Assembly: GCA_002352445.1 (NCBI GenBank)
Contig: DEIL01000173.1
Location: forward strand, 1 to 6,759
DNA length: 6,759 nucleotides
Direction of reading: 5' to 3'
Source: Desulfobulbaceae bacterium UBA2775
Lineage (GTDB): Bacteria; Desulfobacterota; Desulfobulbia; Desulfobulbales; Desulfocapsaceae
A program made the position numbers and the translations under genes. The notes under the pieces were generated by a model. That model made no database searches. It worked only from the letters and a program-made list of their open reading frames with translations, and had not been told where the DNA came from. Positions 1 to 6,673 of the stretch are shown one piece after another. Position 1 is the first letter of the stretch. Each line of letters starts with the position of its first letter.

Positions 1-28
1 GACAGCCTGCTGGTTTTGTGTCTTGGAA

Positions 29-1933
29 TCATTTTTTATTTAAAGATAGCATAAAATCCCGCCAGACAGGTGCCGCCGCCGTACCACCACTCTCACTTCT
101 GCCCAGGCTCTGATTACGATCATTGCCCAGCCAGATACCTGTGGTATAACGGTTATCATAACCGATAAACCAGGCATCACGATTATCGTTTGAAGTACCT
201 GTCTTCCCCCCTCTTACCCCCGGGACATCACGAACCAGTTTTCCGGTTCCACTGCTTACAACATCACCAAGCATTGACTGCATCTGGTGCAGCTCCTTTG
301 TGTTAAGGACCTTTTTGCGCTGCCATTTATCCGAGAAGCGATGAACAGTGCCATCTGCTGATATAATCTTGTCAATAAAGGAAGGAGGATAACTGGTGCC
401 ATTGCCCGCAAATACTGAGTATGCTGCGGTCATTTCCAAAAGAGACACGTCAGTAGCTCCGAGAGCGAGCGAAAGGTTGGAATCCATTGGCGACATTATA
501 CCGGCTCTCCCGGCAAGTGAAATAACGTCTTTCACCCCGACCTTCTGCATAAGCCGTACAGCTGCAGCATTATAAGAGTGGGCCAGGGCACTGCGCAAAG
601 TGGAAGATCCGTGGTAAGTACCGGAATAGTTCCTAGGCCGCCATGGCTTGCCATCTTTACCAATCATGGTGAGTGGGGAATCAGCAATTATGGTCTCTGG
701 AGACCAGCCTTCTTTCATAGCTGTAGCATAAACAAAAGGTTTAAAAGTTGAGCCTGCAGGCCTTCGTGCCTGGGTCGCCCTGTCAAAGGCTGATTTTTTA
801 AAATCGGCGCCGCCGACAAGACCACGAACCTTTCCTGTCGAAATCTCAAGGCAGACCAGCGCCCCCTGGGGTACATTTTTCTTTTTCCCGCCCGACGCTC
901 TCTGCCTTAAAAGAGAACTTTTCACCCCTTTCCGCACAGCATCCAATCCCTTTCGCTGCACATTCTGATCAAGATTAGTATAGATATGAGCGCCTGCTTT
1001 CTGAAGCGGCATCTTCAACACAGCACGAGCTCGTTTTTTCACAACTTCAAGGTAATAACTGTTGGGCCCGGATCGGTAGAGGGACTGTTTATTTAAATTA
1101 ATGGTAGCATCATAGCCCTTCTTTGCCTCACCGGCGCTGACATAACCATCGGCAGCCATTCTGTTAAGGACATACTTCTGCCGTTCGGTAGCACGATCTA
1201 AATGTTTTTTCAGCGAGTAACGACTCGGAGCCTGGGGCAGACCAGCCAGCAAAGCGCACTCCCCAAGATTCAATTGAGAAGCCTTTTTGCCAAAATATGT
1301 CTGTGCGGCTACCTCTACACCATAAGCACCCTCTCCCAGGTAGATCTGATTCAGGTAAATATAGAGGATTTCTTCCTTGCTGAGAAGATTGTCAATCCGC
1401 CAGGCGAGGATAGCCTCCTTGAATTTTCTAACATACGTCTTTTCAGGCGTGAGCAACAGGGATTTGGCTACCTGCTGGGTTATAGTGGACCCCCCCTGCC
1501 CCTTCCCCCCTGTTCTTAAATTATTTATTGCGGCCCGAAGGACTGAGAAAAAATCCAGCCCGGGATGCTCAAAAAACCTGCCATCCTCTGCAGCAACAAA
1601 AGCTTTCGGTAAATGGGGTGACATTGAAGACAGAGGTATTACAGTTCTATTCTCAGTAAACATGCGGTCTATAATCTTTCCTTCCCCATCATAGATCACA
1701 GTTGCCTGCGGCGGCTGATAATTTGCAACATTTCGGATGTCCGGTATATGCAGGCTAACCAGGATGTAGAGTAACAAGCCCAGAAAAAATGTCTGAAGAA
1801 AACATATGAACAGGAAAAAGAACGTAATATGTTTTTCATTATAGACTTTCTTGCGAACAGGAGCCTTCTTCACTACTTTATTTTTTGAGGGTGACACTTT
1901 TCGAAGAGTAATGGTAAGATTTGGTGGCGGCAC
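29..1933 (-). CDS. Class A bifunctional penicillin-binding protein (PBP1A-type glycosyltransferase/transpeptidase)
   Basis: This 634-residue inner-membrane protein polymerises lipid II into glycan strands and cross-links them in the periplasm. A basic cytoplasmic tail (about residues 11-34) precedes one membrane anchor (about 36-60). The GT51 glycosyltransferase domain shows its motifs in order: EDGRFFEH with catalytic Glu116, GGSTITQQ at 147-154, RKFKE with Glu173, and KEEILYIYLN at 186-195. The transpeptidase domain carries SxxK at Ser395-Lys398, SYN at 453-455 and KTGT at 577-580, so both activities look intact. It is shorter than E. coli PBP1a, and little sits between the two domains. The start is GTG at 1931-1933, because an in-frame TAA lies three codons upstream. 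Its only ribosome-site candidate is a GGGG three bases before it, partly inside a small CCCG/CGGG hairpin. It diverges from mutL. The family is certain; the exact paralogue name is not. Confidence 0.96.
   Translation of the reverse strand: MPPPNLTITLRKVSPSKNKVVKKAPVRKKVYNEKHITFFFLFICFLQTFFLGLLLYILVSLHIPDIRNVANYQPPQATVIYDGEGKIIDRMFTENRTVIPLSSMSPHLPKAFVAAEDGRFFEHPGLDFFSVLRAAINNLRTGGKGQGGSTITQQVAKSLLLTPEKTYVRKFKEAILAWRIDNLLSKEEILYIYLNQIYLGEGAYGVEVAAQTYFGKKASQLNLGECALLAGLPQAPSRYSLKKHLDRATERQKYVLNRMAADGYVSAGEAKKGYDATINLNKQSLYRSGPNSYYLEVVKKRARAVLKMPLQKAGAHIYTNLDQNVQRKGLDAVRKGVKSSLLRQRASGGKKKNVPQGALVCLEISTGKVRGLVGGADFKKSAFDRATQARRPAGSTFKPFVYATAMKEGWSPETIIADSPLTMIGKDGKPWRPRNYSGTYHGSSTLRSALAHSYNAAAVRLMQKVGVKDVISLAGRAGIMSPMDSNLSLALGATDVSLLEMTAAYSVFAGNGTSYPPSFIDKIISADGTVHRFSDKWQRKKVLNTKELHQMQSMLGDVVSSGTGKLVRDVPGVRGGKTGTSNDNRDAWFIGYDNRYTTGIWLGNDRNQSLGRSESGGTAAAPVWRDFMLSLNKK
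1490..1510 (-). other. G-quadruplex-capable run of GGG glycine codons in the PBP gene
   Basis: On the coding strand this stretch reads as a run of six G, AA, four G, CA, then seven G. It encodes the Gly-Gly-Lys-Gly-Gln-Gly-Gly stretch leading into the GGSTITQQ glycosyltransferase motif, with every glycine written as GGG. It fits the usual four-tract G3 pattern with short loops if the seven-G run supplies two tracts. The seven-G homopolymer is also a possible slippage site. The pattern is directly visible; folding or any effect on expression is inference. Confidence 0.5.
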
Positions 1934-2029
1934 TTTCCCCGTTTATCGGGTTTATCGTTTTTTATGTACACTTGGATAGCAGCATTTTCCAAGAAGAAGA
2001 ACAGTACCACTTCATCCTCAACAATCAAC

Positions 2030-2035
2030 TATAAT
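2030..2035 (+). promoter_or_regulatory. Candidate -10 element (TATAAT) for mutL
   Basis: A perfect TATAAT lies 10 nt before the mutL ATG, in the 112 bp gap (1934-2045) between the divergent PBP and mutL genes. If used, transcription would begin near 2042, giving a leader of only a few bases. No convincing TTGACA-like -35 box is found at 16-18 bp spacing, which lowers confidence. The rest of the gap holds a 6 bp inverted repeat (CTTGGA/TCCAAG, 1971-1993) and a tandem GTTTATCG-like repeat near 1941-1957. No clear promoter for the PBP gene was found. Confidence 0.35.
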
Positions 2036-2045
2036 CAATTTTGAA

Positions 2046-3926
2046 ATGTCGAAAATCCGAATTCTTCCTGAACAACTGGCAAATCAAATTGCCGCCGGTG
2101 AAGTCGTTGAACGCCCCGCATCGGTTGTCAAAGAGCTGGTAGAAAACAGTATTGACGCAAAAGCCAGCCGTATTGAGATAGAAATTGAAGGCGGTGGAAC
2201 GCGTCTTATCCGTGTCATCGATAATGGTGAAGGTATGGATGAAGATGATATTCTTCTGTCGATTGAGCGGCATGGAACTTCCAAAATTCATGTGGAAGAA
2301 GATCTTGGTGCTATAACGACCCTGGGCTTCCGTGGTGAAGCGATCCCCTCCATAGCCTCTGTTTCCCAGTTCACTCTAATCTCTCGGCCCAAAGGAGATG
2401 AACTGGGTACTAAGGTTGTATTAAAATATGGCAAACTGTTACAGGTGCATGATATCGGTTGCAGTTACGGTAGTTCTTTTGAGGTCAGAAATCTGTTTGG
2501 CAACACGCCTGCCAGGCGTAAGTTTCTCAGAACGGTTCGAACTGAACTTGCCCATATTGATGAAGTGATAAAAAATTATGCTCTTGGTTCACCACATATC
2601 ACCTTTATCCTGCGAATAAACGGAAAAGAAACAATACATCTCAATAACTCGCTGTCTACCCAACAGCGACTCGGTCATATCCTTAACTATCGAGACTCCT
2701 TCATCCCCATCGACCACAAGATCAGTCAGAGAAGCGTTAGCGGGTTTCTTATTCCTCCGGAAAAAGTGCGCCCAGGACCTGCAAAGCTGCGTATTTTTGT
2801 CAATGGTCGAGCGATTAAAGACAGAATGATCGTTCATGGAGTCAGCGAAGGTTTACGGGGTTTCCTGCTAAAAGGAAAAAACCCGTCAGGGCTTATCCAC
2901 CTTACTCTTCCGGCACAGGAAGTGGATGTTAATGTCCACCCTGCAAAACATGAAGTCCGATTTCGCAATTCGAGGGATGTTCATACACTTCTCAGCAGGA
3001 CCGTTGCGGCAGCCATGGCCGAAGAACAGGAACGGATAAGAAGCAAATTTCTCAGCAAGGCAGAGCAAAGAGAAGCGACCGGCGTTCCCATTGACGGTAT
3101 AAGCCGGAATGAACAATCCTTCACGCCAGTCTCAGGCACTACTGAGCCTCTTAATTCCCTCCCTGTCCCTGAACCTGGAATCTCACCTGATTTCACAGGA
3201 AACAGCCAGCATCTCCATACAACCAGAACCCCCCAATCGCCCTCTCAGAGCTCCATCATTGCTACTGCTGAACCAATTAAGAGGCAAATAGACAAACTTA
3301 ACGTTCAACCCCGGCCAGTTCCTTCAACGAAGAGCGGAAACAAATCACAACACCACAACCTTCTGATAATAGGTCAGTTTGAGGATCTCTATATCTTCTG
3401 CAAAAACAGTGAAGGATTACTTGTCATTGATCAGCACGCGGCCCATGAGAGATTGCTGTATGAAAAATTGAGAAAACAGTACCTTGAAGGCAAAGTTCCC
3501 CGACAGAACCTCCTGTTTCCCGAAACTGTTGAACTCTCGCTGTTTCAAGCGCAACTGGTCGAAAAGTATCGTGAAGAAATTGGAGGAATGGGATTTTCAA
3601 TCAGAGAGTTTGGTGGCAATTCCTATATCATTTCTGCTGTTCCCGCACTTGCCGGCCAGGCAAATCCAGGAGAACTGTTCAATGATATTCTTGAGAAATT
3701 TGGCAGTGAAGGTGGAAAAGGAGGAGGTGGTTATATTGACCTCATCCTGGCTACTATGGCCTGTAAAGCTGCAGTAAAGGCGGGAACAGAGCTGTCAAAG
3801 GTGGAGATTGACAATCTTCTCAATGAAATGGTCAGGGCCGATCTCTTTTCCCATTGCCCCCATGGCAGACCGGTTATTAAACAGTTCACTGCGCATGAGG
3901 TGAAAAAATGGTTCCACAGAACATGA
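2046..3926 (+). CDS. mutL: DNA mismatch repair protein MutL, endonuclease type
   Basis: MutL couples mismatch recognition by MutS to strand incision and excision in the cytoplasm. The 626-residue product begins with the family-typical ILPEQLANQIAAGEVVERPA. The GHKL ATPase motifs follow: Glu30 and Asn34, DNGEGM at 59-64, GFRGEA at 94-99, and Lys301 in NVHPAKHEVRF. A Ser/Pro/Gln-rich linker spans about 335-435. The C-terminal dimerisation domain carries the metal-binding nuclease motif DQHAAHERLLYE (462-473, matching DQHAx2Ex4E), ACKAA at 572-576, CPHGRP at 604-609 and a terminal FHR. This marks a self-nicking MutL, as in bacteria without MutH, unlike E. coli MutL. The ATG is fixed by homology to the family N-terminus, yet no Shine-Dalgarno sequence precedes it. 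A 3D-domain lipoprotein gene follows after 19 bp and is probably co-transcribed. Confidence 0.98.
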   Translation: MSKIRILPEQLANQIAAGEVVERPASVVKELVENSIDAKASRIEIEIEGGGTRLIRVIDNGEGMDEDDILLSIERHGTSKIHVEEDLGAITTLGFRGEAIPSIASVSQFTLISRPKGDELGTKVVLKYGKLLQVHDIGCSYGSSFEVRNLFGNTPARRKFLRTVRTELAHIDEVIKNYALGSPHITFILRINGKETIHLNNSLSTQQRLGHILNYRDSFIPIDHKISQRSVSGFLIPPEKVRPGPAKLRIFVNGRAIKDRMIVHGVSEGLRGFLLKGKNPSGLIHLTLPAQEVDVNVHPAKHEVRFRNSRDVHTLLSRTVAAAMAEEQERIRSKFLSKAEQREATGVPIDGISRNEQSFTPVSGTTEPLNSLPVPEPGISPDFTGNSQHLHTTRTPQSPSQSSIIATAEPIKRQIDKLNVQPRPVPSTKSGNKSQHHNLLIIGQFEDLYIFCKNSEGLLVIDQHAAHERLLYEKLRKQYLEGKVPRQNLLFPETVELSLFQAQLVEKYREEIGGMGFSIREFGGNSYIISAVPALAGQANPGELFNDILEKFGSEGGKGGGGYIDLILATMACKAAVKAGTELSKVEIDNLLNEMVRADLFSHCPHGRPVIKQFTAHEVKKWFHRT

Positions 3927-3928
3927 AT

Positions 3929-3966
3929 GATGGTGTCGTAACACTATGAGTTTTTACAAGATTATC
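3929..3966 (+). repeat. Possible degenerate short palindromic repeat at the mutL/3D-lipoprotein junction
   Basis: The left arm GATGGTGTCGTAA (3929-3941) matches GATGGCGTCGTAA at 6686-6698, the edge of the repeat at the right end of the window, in 12 of 13 bases. The right arm TTTTTACAAGATTATC (3951-3966) matches the reverse complement of that repeat edge in 11 of 16 bases. The two arms could form an imperfect hairpin around the ATG at 3946. It may be a decayed or internally deleted copy of the same family. Chance similarity remains possible. Confidence 0.35.
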
Positions 3967-4509
3967 ATGAATATGAGGTACACTGCTTTTACCTCTGCAC
4001 TAACCCTCACCATCATTCTTTCATTCCTTAATGGTTGTTCAAAGCCGCCTGTAACAAAAGTTATGGAGGCAACCGCCTACTGCGGCTGCTCATCCTGCTG
4101 CAGCTGGGAACGGGGGCGTGACCTATACTTACACCTCGATTTCTGGAATAGATATGTAAGTGAGGGATCTCGCAAAGGTGCAGCCTACAGCGGCAAAACT
4201 GCCAGTGGCACCTACCCTGAAGAACCTGAGGAGGGGCTTTTCTCTATCGACTCCATCCGCCGCCCGTGGATGATCCCTGTACGAACACTACTCTTCCCAT
4301 GGTATCTGCTGTCGGAAGACGGTACTATTGCTGCGGACACCCGCTACTACCCATTTGGAACTCGTATGTATGTTCCCGGTTATGGCTGGGGTGTTGTGGA
4401 GGACCGGGGTGGCGCCATAAAGGGTCCAGACAGAATTGACCTCTATTTTAATTCACACAAAGAAGCTCTTAAATGGGGGAGACAAAAGGTACAGGTTACA
4501 ATCGAATAG
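3946..4509 (+). CDS. 3D-domain lipoprotein (MltA-like double-psi barrel), putative peptidoglycan-active
   Basis: The 187-residue product has a hydrophobic signal segment ending in LNGC, with Cys31 the predicted lipidation site, so it is probably anchored in the outer membrane. A Cys cluster (TAYCGCSSCC; Cys46, 48, 51, 52) follows, then a conserved middle segment (WNRY at 67-70, TASGTYP at 85-91, RRPWMIPVR at 105-113). The C-terminal 3D domain (about 126-186) keeps its three signature aspartates: Asp131 in AADT, Asp153 in VEDRGG and Asp165 in RIDLYF. This fold is shared with the catalytic core of lytic transglycosylase MltA, where an Asp is catalytic, so glycan-strand cleavage is plausible but unproven. 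The start is uncertain. ATG 3946, 3967 and 3973 are all in frame, none has a clear ribosome site, and starting at 3973 gives the most typical lipoprotein signal. The gene lies 19 bp after mutL. Confidence 0.88.
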   Translation: MSFYKIIMNMRYTAFTSALTLTIILSFLNGCSKPPVTKVMEATAYCGCSSCCSWERGRDLYLHLDFWNRYVSEGSRKGAAYSGKTASGTYPEEPEEGLFSIDSIRRPWMIPVRTLLFPWYLLSEDGTIAADTRYYPFGTRMYVPGYGWGVVEDRGGAIKGPDRIDLYFNSHKEALKWGRQKVQVTIE

Positions 4510-4536
4510 TTCCAGAGGATCTTTGTCCAAATATCT

Positions 4537-5937
4537 TCAGAAAAAATATCGTAGTCGGAATTCCAGCTTGTTGCTGTTTTGTTTTTCGCCAAACTCTGAA
4601 TAAGTGGCCCCATTAAGATAACTGAAGCGTAAACGTATCTCCCAGTTGGTGAAACGGGTATAAATCAGTTCCGGGGTAAGGGTGTAGCTTTTGTCGTCAA
4701 GGTTAACAATAGTAGTCAGGGCCGGAGTGAAATAGAGAATGTCAAAGGGCTCTTTCCAGCTGAAGCGACCATACAGGTAATCCCGGCCAGGCTGAGAACT
4801 GCCATAACCTTTCAGGCTCATCTCACGTGCCTGTTCAAGAAGCAATCGGCCGGCAGTCTGCTTAAAATCTTCACCTGCCTCCCTGGCAAAGATGTAAAAG
4901 TTGGTCATCTCCTCTTCCGTATACCCACCATCATTGTGATAATATTCGATAATAGAGGTAATATCGTTTTTTGACAGGTAGCGGATTCCCAGAAGCCATG
5001 ATAATAGATCTTCCTCATTAAATGCAGGAACGCTTCCTTCCTGCAGGATAAATTTTTTCCTATCCTGTGTCCAGGCCAGTTCACCATGCATTTCGAAATT
5101 GGCTGCCAGGTTTTTGGAGAAGTCAAGCCCGAAGCTGGTTGGGCGACTACCACCGGTTAATAGCATCAGGTCGATATCTGTATCCAGGAAAAGAAGATAA
5201 AGCTTTGCCGCCAGATTGAGATTATCTTGTTCCCCAAAATCATCATTCACTTCGTCCCAGACGGGAAGAAGTACACCGGTCAGGGCTGCGGTTTGCAGTT
5301 TACCCCCGAAGCTTTTTATGATGTCCACTTCAGCAGTTACATAGCCTTCGAGAGACTCATCTGGATTGTTCGGGTCTTTTCGGCGGTTAATAAAACCAAC
5401 AGGATTCCAGGCATAGCCTTTGCCCCATTTATAGGATTTTTTGCCCAGGCTGGTGGTTGCGTTGGGTGAGGGTTTCAAGCTGCCATAAGCCTCGTAGATA
5501 TCAGCACTATCAATCCAGCCAAGGTTATCATGCTGCCCCGCAGCCTTGAGAAGCCAATTGAAGCTGAGTATGTTCCAGCTGTAATAGCCGTCCAGTTGCA
5601 GACGGCCGCTTAACCTGTCCATACTTGACATTGGGTCGTCAGCCAGGTTGAGCAGGCTGAAGACTGAACCCTGGTTGATATCCATATGCTCCCATTTGAA
5701 TTCAGCGTAGCCGCCCCATTCAAACGGCTTTTTCTCGATCTCTTCAATATCGAAACTGAATTCGTCCGTTGCCGAGCAAATGGTTGACAGGCCGGTAAAC
5801 AAGAGGACCAGGATCAGACTCAAGAAGGTTCTAGGAGGTTGTCCAAGAATAGGCATTTTTTCGAAAATAACGAAGAGTTTGGGCAGATAGCGCAGACTTC
5901 GAAATCCATTCTCGGACAGGCTCCTAGCGTAGTTCAT
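4537..5937 (-). CDS. Outer-membrane beta-barrel protein with a transposon-derived insert in its signal peptide
   Basis: I recognise the class, not a named gene. The product is rich in alternating aromatic/hydrophobic strands (for example EWGGYAEFKWEH, RLRFSYLNGATY), has a WGKGYAWNPVGF stretch near 170-181, and ends RLRYFF with the C-terminal Phe typical of BAM-inserted barrels. It resembles porin-like proteins encoded next to LolA-like genes. The signal-peptide core (TFLSLILVLLFTG) and a CSA cleavage site lie about 37-56 residues in, unusually far from the start. The preceding 31 residues (6-36) are encoded by a miniature inverted-repeat element. I chose ATG 5935-5937, giving 466 aa: it overlaps the LolA-like gene by 14 nt and has AAGG three bases upstream. 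TTG at 5938 would give 467 aa. ATG 5854-5856, inside the element, would give a shorter conventional signal peptide but has no ribosome site. A substrate role cannot be read from the sequence. Confidence 0.85.
   Translation of the reverse strand: MNYARSLSENGFRSLRYLPKLFVIFEKMPILGQPPRTFLSLILVLLFTGLSTICSATDEFSFDIEEIEKKPFEWGGYAEFKWEHMDINQGSVFSLLNLADDPMSSMDRLSGRLQLDGYYSWNILSFNWLLKAAGQHDNLGWIDSADIYEAYGSLKPSPNATTSLGKKSYKWGKGYAWNPVGFINRRKDPNNPDESLEGYVTAEVDIIKSFGGKLQTAALTGVLLPVWDEVNDDFGEQDNLNLAAKLYLLFLDTDIDLMLLTGGSRPTSFGLDFSKNLAANFEMHGELAWTQDRKKFILQEGSVPAFNEEDLLSWLLGIRYLSKNDITSIIEYYHNDGGYTEEEMTNFYIFAREAGEDFKQTAGRLLLEQAREMSLKGYGSSQPGRDYLYGRFSWKEPFDILYFTPALTTIVNLDDKSYTLTPELIYTRFTNWEIRLRFSYLNGATYSEFGEKQNSNKLEFRLRYFF
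5831..5927. mobile_element. MITE-like element, 89 bp, with terminal inverted repeats and CTAG flanks
   Basis: The 16 bp ends are GAGGTTGTCCAAGAAT (5835-5850) and, read on the opposite strand, GAGCCTGTCCGAGAAT (5908-5923), matching at 13 of 16 positions. Each end is bordered by CTAG (5831-5834 and 5924-5927), a likely target-site duplication. A second inner inverted pair (TTTCGAA at 5859-5865, TTCGAAA at 5898-5904) extends the palindrome around a central loop. The element has no room for a transposase, so it would be non-autonomous. The GAG-TGTC ends with a 4 bp CTAG duplication recall IS5-superfamily elements, but I cannot verify that family. Element plus one CTAG copy is 93 bp, exactly 31 codons, open in the frame of the beta-barrel gene. 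The TAG stop of the LolA-like gene lies in the right-hand CTAG. Confidence 0.75.
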
Positions 5938-6667
5938 CAACCTTGGATAGATAATTCAGGGTAAAAACCTCATCAGCGAAATCCTTTTCCTGTACCTTGG
6001 CAAAAAGCATAACGGAACGATACCCCTTGTTCAGAGGACTGTCCGTTTCAAGCACGGAAGGTCTGACCAGACCATCACCAAAATCTTTTATTTTTGAATA
6101 GTGTAAGGTCTTGATCAGCATGCCACTGATTGCATAACATTCTATGTTGGTGGGCAGCACGGTATTTTTGTCCACACTCATCATCAAGCGATCATAAGAG
6201 ACTGAACTGGTTTTTGCCTTGAGCTCCAAAAGGTAGCTCTCTCCCTTATCTTCTATCTGCTGGACATCGTACTCCACACTAAAATCCAGGCGAAGAATAT
6301 CAGAGTTATTAAAGATTCCACCCACCACTGATTGCAGACTGGTTATGCGGATCGGCTTACCCACATTGGGAATATAGAGCCACATATTGTCACCCAGACG
6401 CAGGGTGGATCGACCTTTTTCACTGGCCGGGGACATAAAAAGGGCCACCATTTTATCCTCACCCTTCTTTACGGTATAGAGAACAAACTCCTTCTTTTTA
6501 CCGTCAGGCTCGATGTTTATCAATTTTCGGTACATCTCATAGGATGCAGGCTGCATATTTGCATCCAACTGGCGTAAAAGCTCATTGCCGTCCTGAGCCA
6601 GAACTACTCCTGATAAAAAGAGTAGTAAGAGAGATGACTGGATTATTCTGTAGATGATATCAAGCAT
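5924..6667 (-). CDS. LolA-like outer membrane lipoprotein-sorting protein (periplasmic)
   Basis: The 247-residue product has a Sec signal peptide (MLDIIYRIIQSSLLLLFLSGVVLA, cleaved after residue 24 before QDGN). The mature part resembles the LolA-like 'outer membrane lipoprotein-sorting protein' family. Its hallmark GRSTLRLGDNMWLYIP (about 85-100) is followed by a strand-rich half-barrel-type sequence. Relatives are thought to carry lipid or lipoprotein cargo between an inner-membrane MMPL/RND or ABC transporter and the outer membrane. The cargo here is unknown. The start chosen is ATG 6665-6667, because AAGGAG sits six bases upstream. An in-frame ATG at 6683-6685 would add six residues (MFKEKK) but would make that ribosome site coding. 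It is upstream of, and overlaps, the beta-barrel gene, suggesting translational coupling and a shared envelope task. It is not classical LolA, which is paired with LolB. Confidence 0.85.
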   Translation of the reverse strand: MLDIIYRIIQSSLLLLFLSGVVLAQDGNELLRQLDANMQPASYEMYRKLINIEPDGKKKEFVLYTVKKGEDKMVALFMSPASEKGRSTLRLGDNMWLYIPNVGKPIRITSLQSVVGGIFNNSDILRLDFSVEYDVQQIEDKGESYLLELKAKTSSVSYDRLMMSVDKNTVLPTNIECYAISGMLIKTLHYSKIKDFGDGLVRPSVLETDSPLNKGYRSVMLFAKVQEKDFADEVFTLNYLSKVDELR

Positions 6668-6673
6668 TTTTTT

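Noticed and set aside
1..28. Possible terminator after the PBP gene
   Set aside because: No hairpin or T-run is visible in the 28 bases available.
1202..1694. Two plus-strand open frames of 105 codons (1202-1519 and 1377-1694)
   Set aside because: They lie antisense to the conserved glycosyltransferase region of the PBP, have no recognisable domain or ribosome site, and overlap each other in different frames.
1971..1993. Inverted repeat CTTGGA/TCCAAG with an 11 nt loop in the PBP-mutL gap
   Set aside because: Six base pairs is too short to call an operator or terminator, and there is no U-tract or second copy.
2025..3291. Several short open frames on both strands within mutL
   Set aside because: All are embedded in a strongly conserved mutL reading frame and show no family features of their own.
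4510..4536. Search for a bidirectional terminator between the convergent 3D-lipoprotein and beta-barrel genes
   Set aside because: The 27 bp gap holds no GC-rich stem followed by a T-run. Any terminator must overlap coding sequence or be Rho-dependent.
5227..5469. 80-codon plus-strand open frame opposite the beta-barrel gene
   Set aside because: It is antisense to the barrel's strand-rich region, with no start signal and no recognisable motif.
5774..5788. Cys in the STICSA segment of the barrel protein as a lipobox
   Set aside because: The residue before Cys is Ile, not Gly/Ala/Ser, and the C-terminal Phe barrel signature fits a normal Sec signal peptide cut after CSA.
6332..6577. 81-codon plus-strand open frame opposite the LolA-like gene
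   Set aside because: It is a shadow of the conserved GRSTLRLGDNMWLYIP region on the other strand, with no ribosome site.
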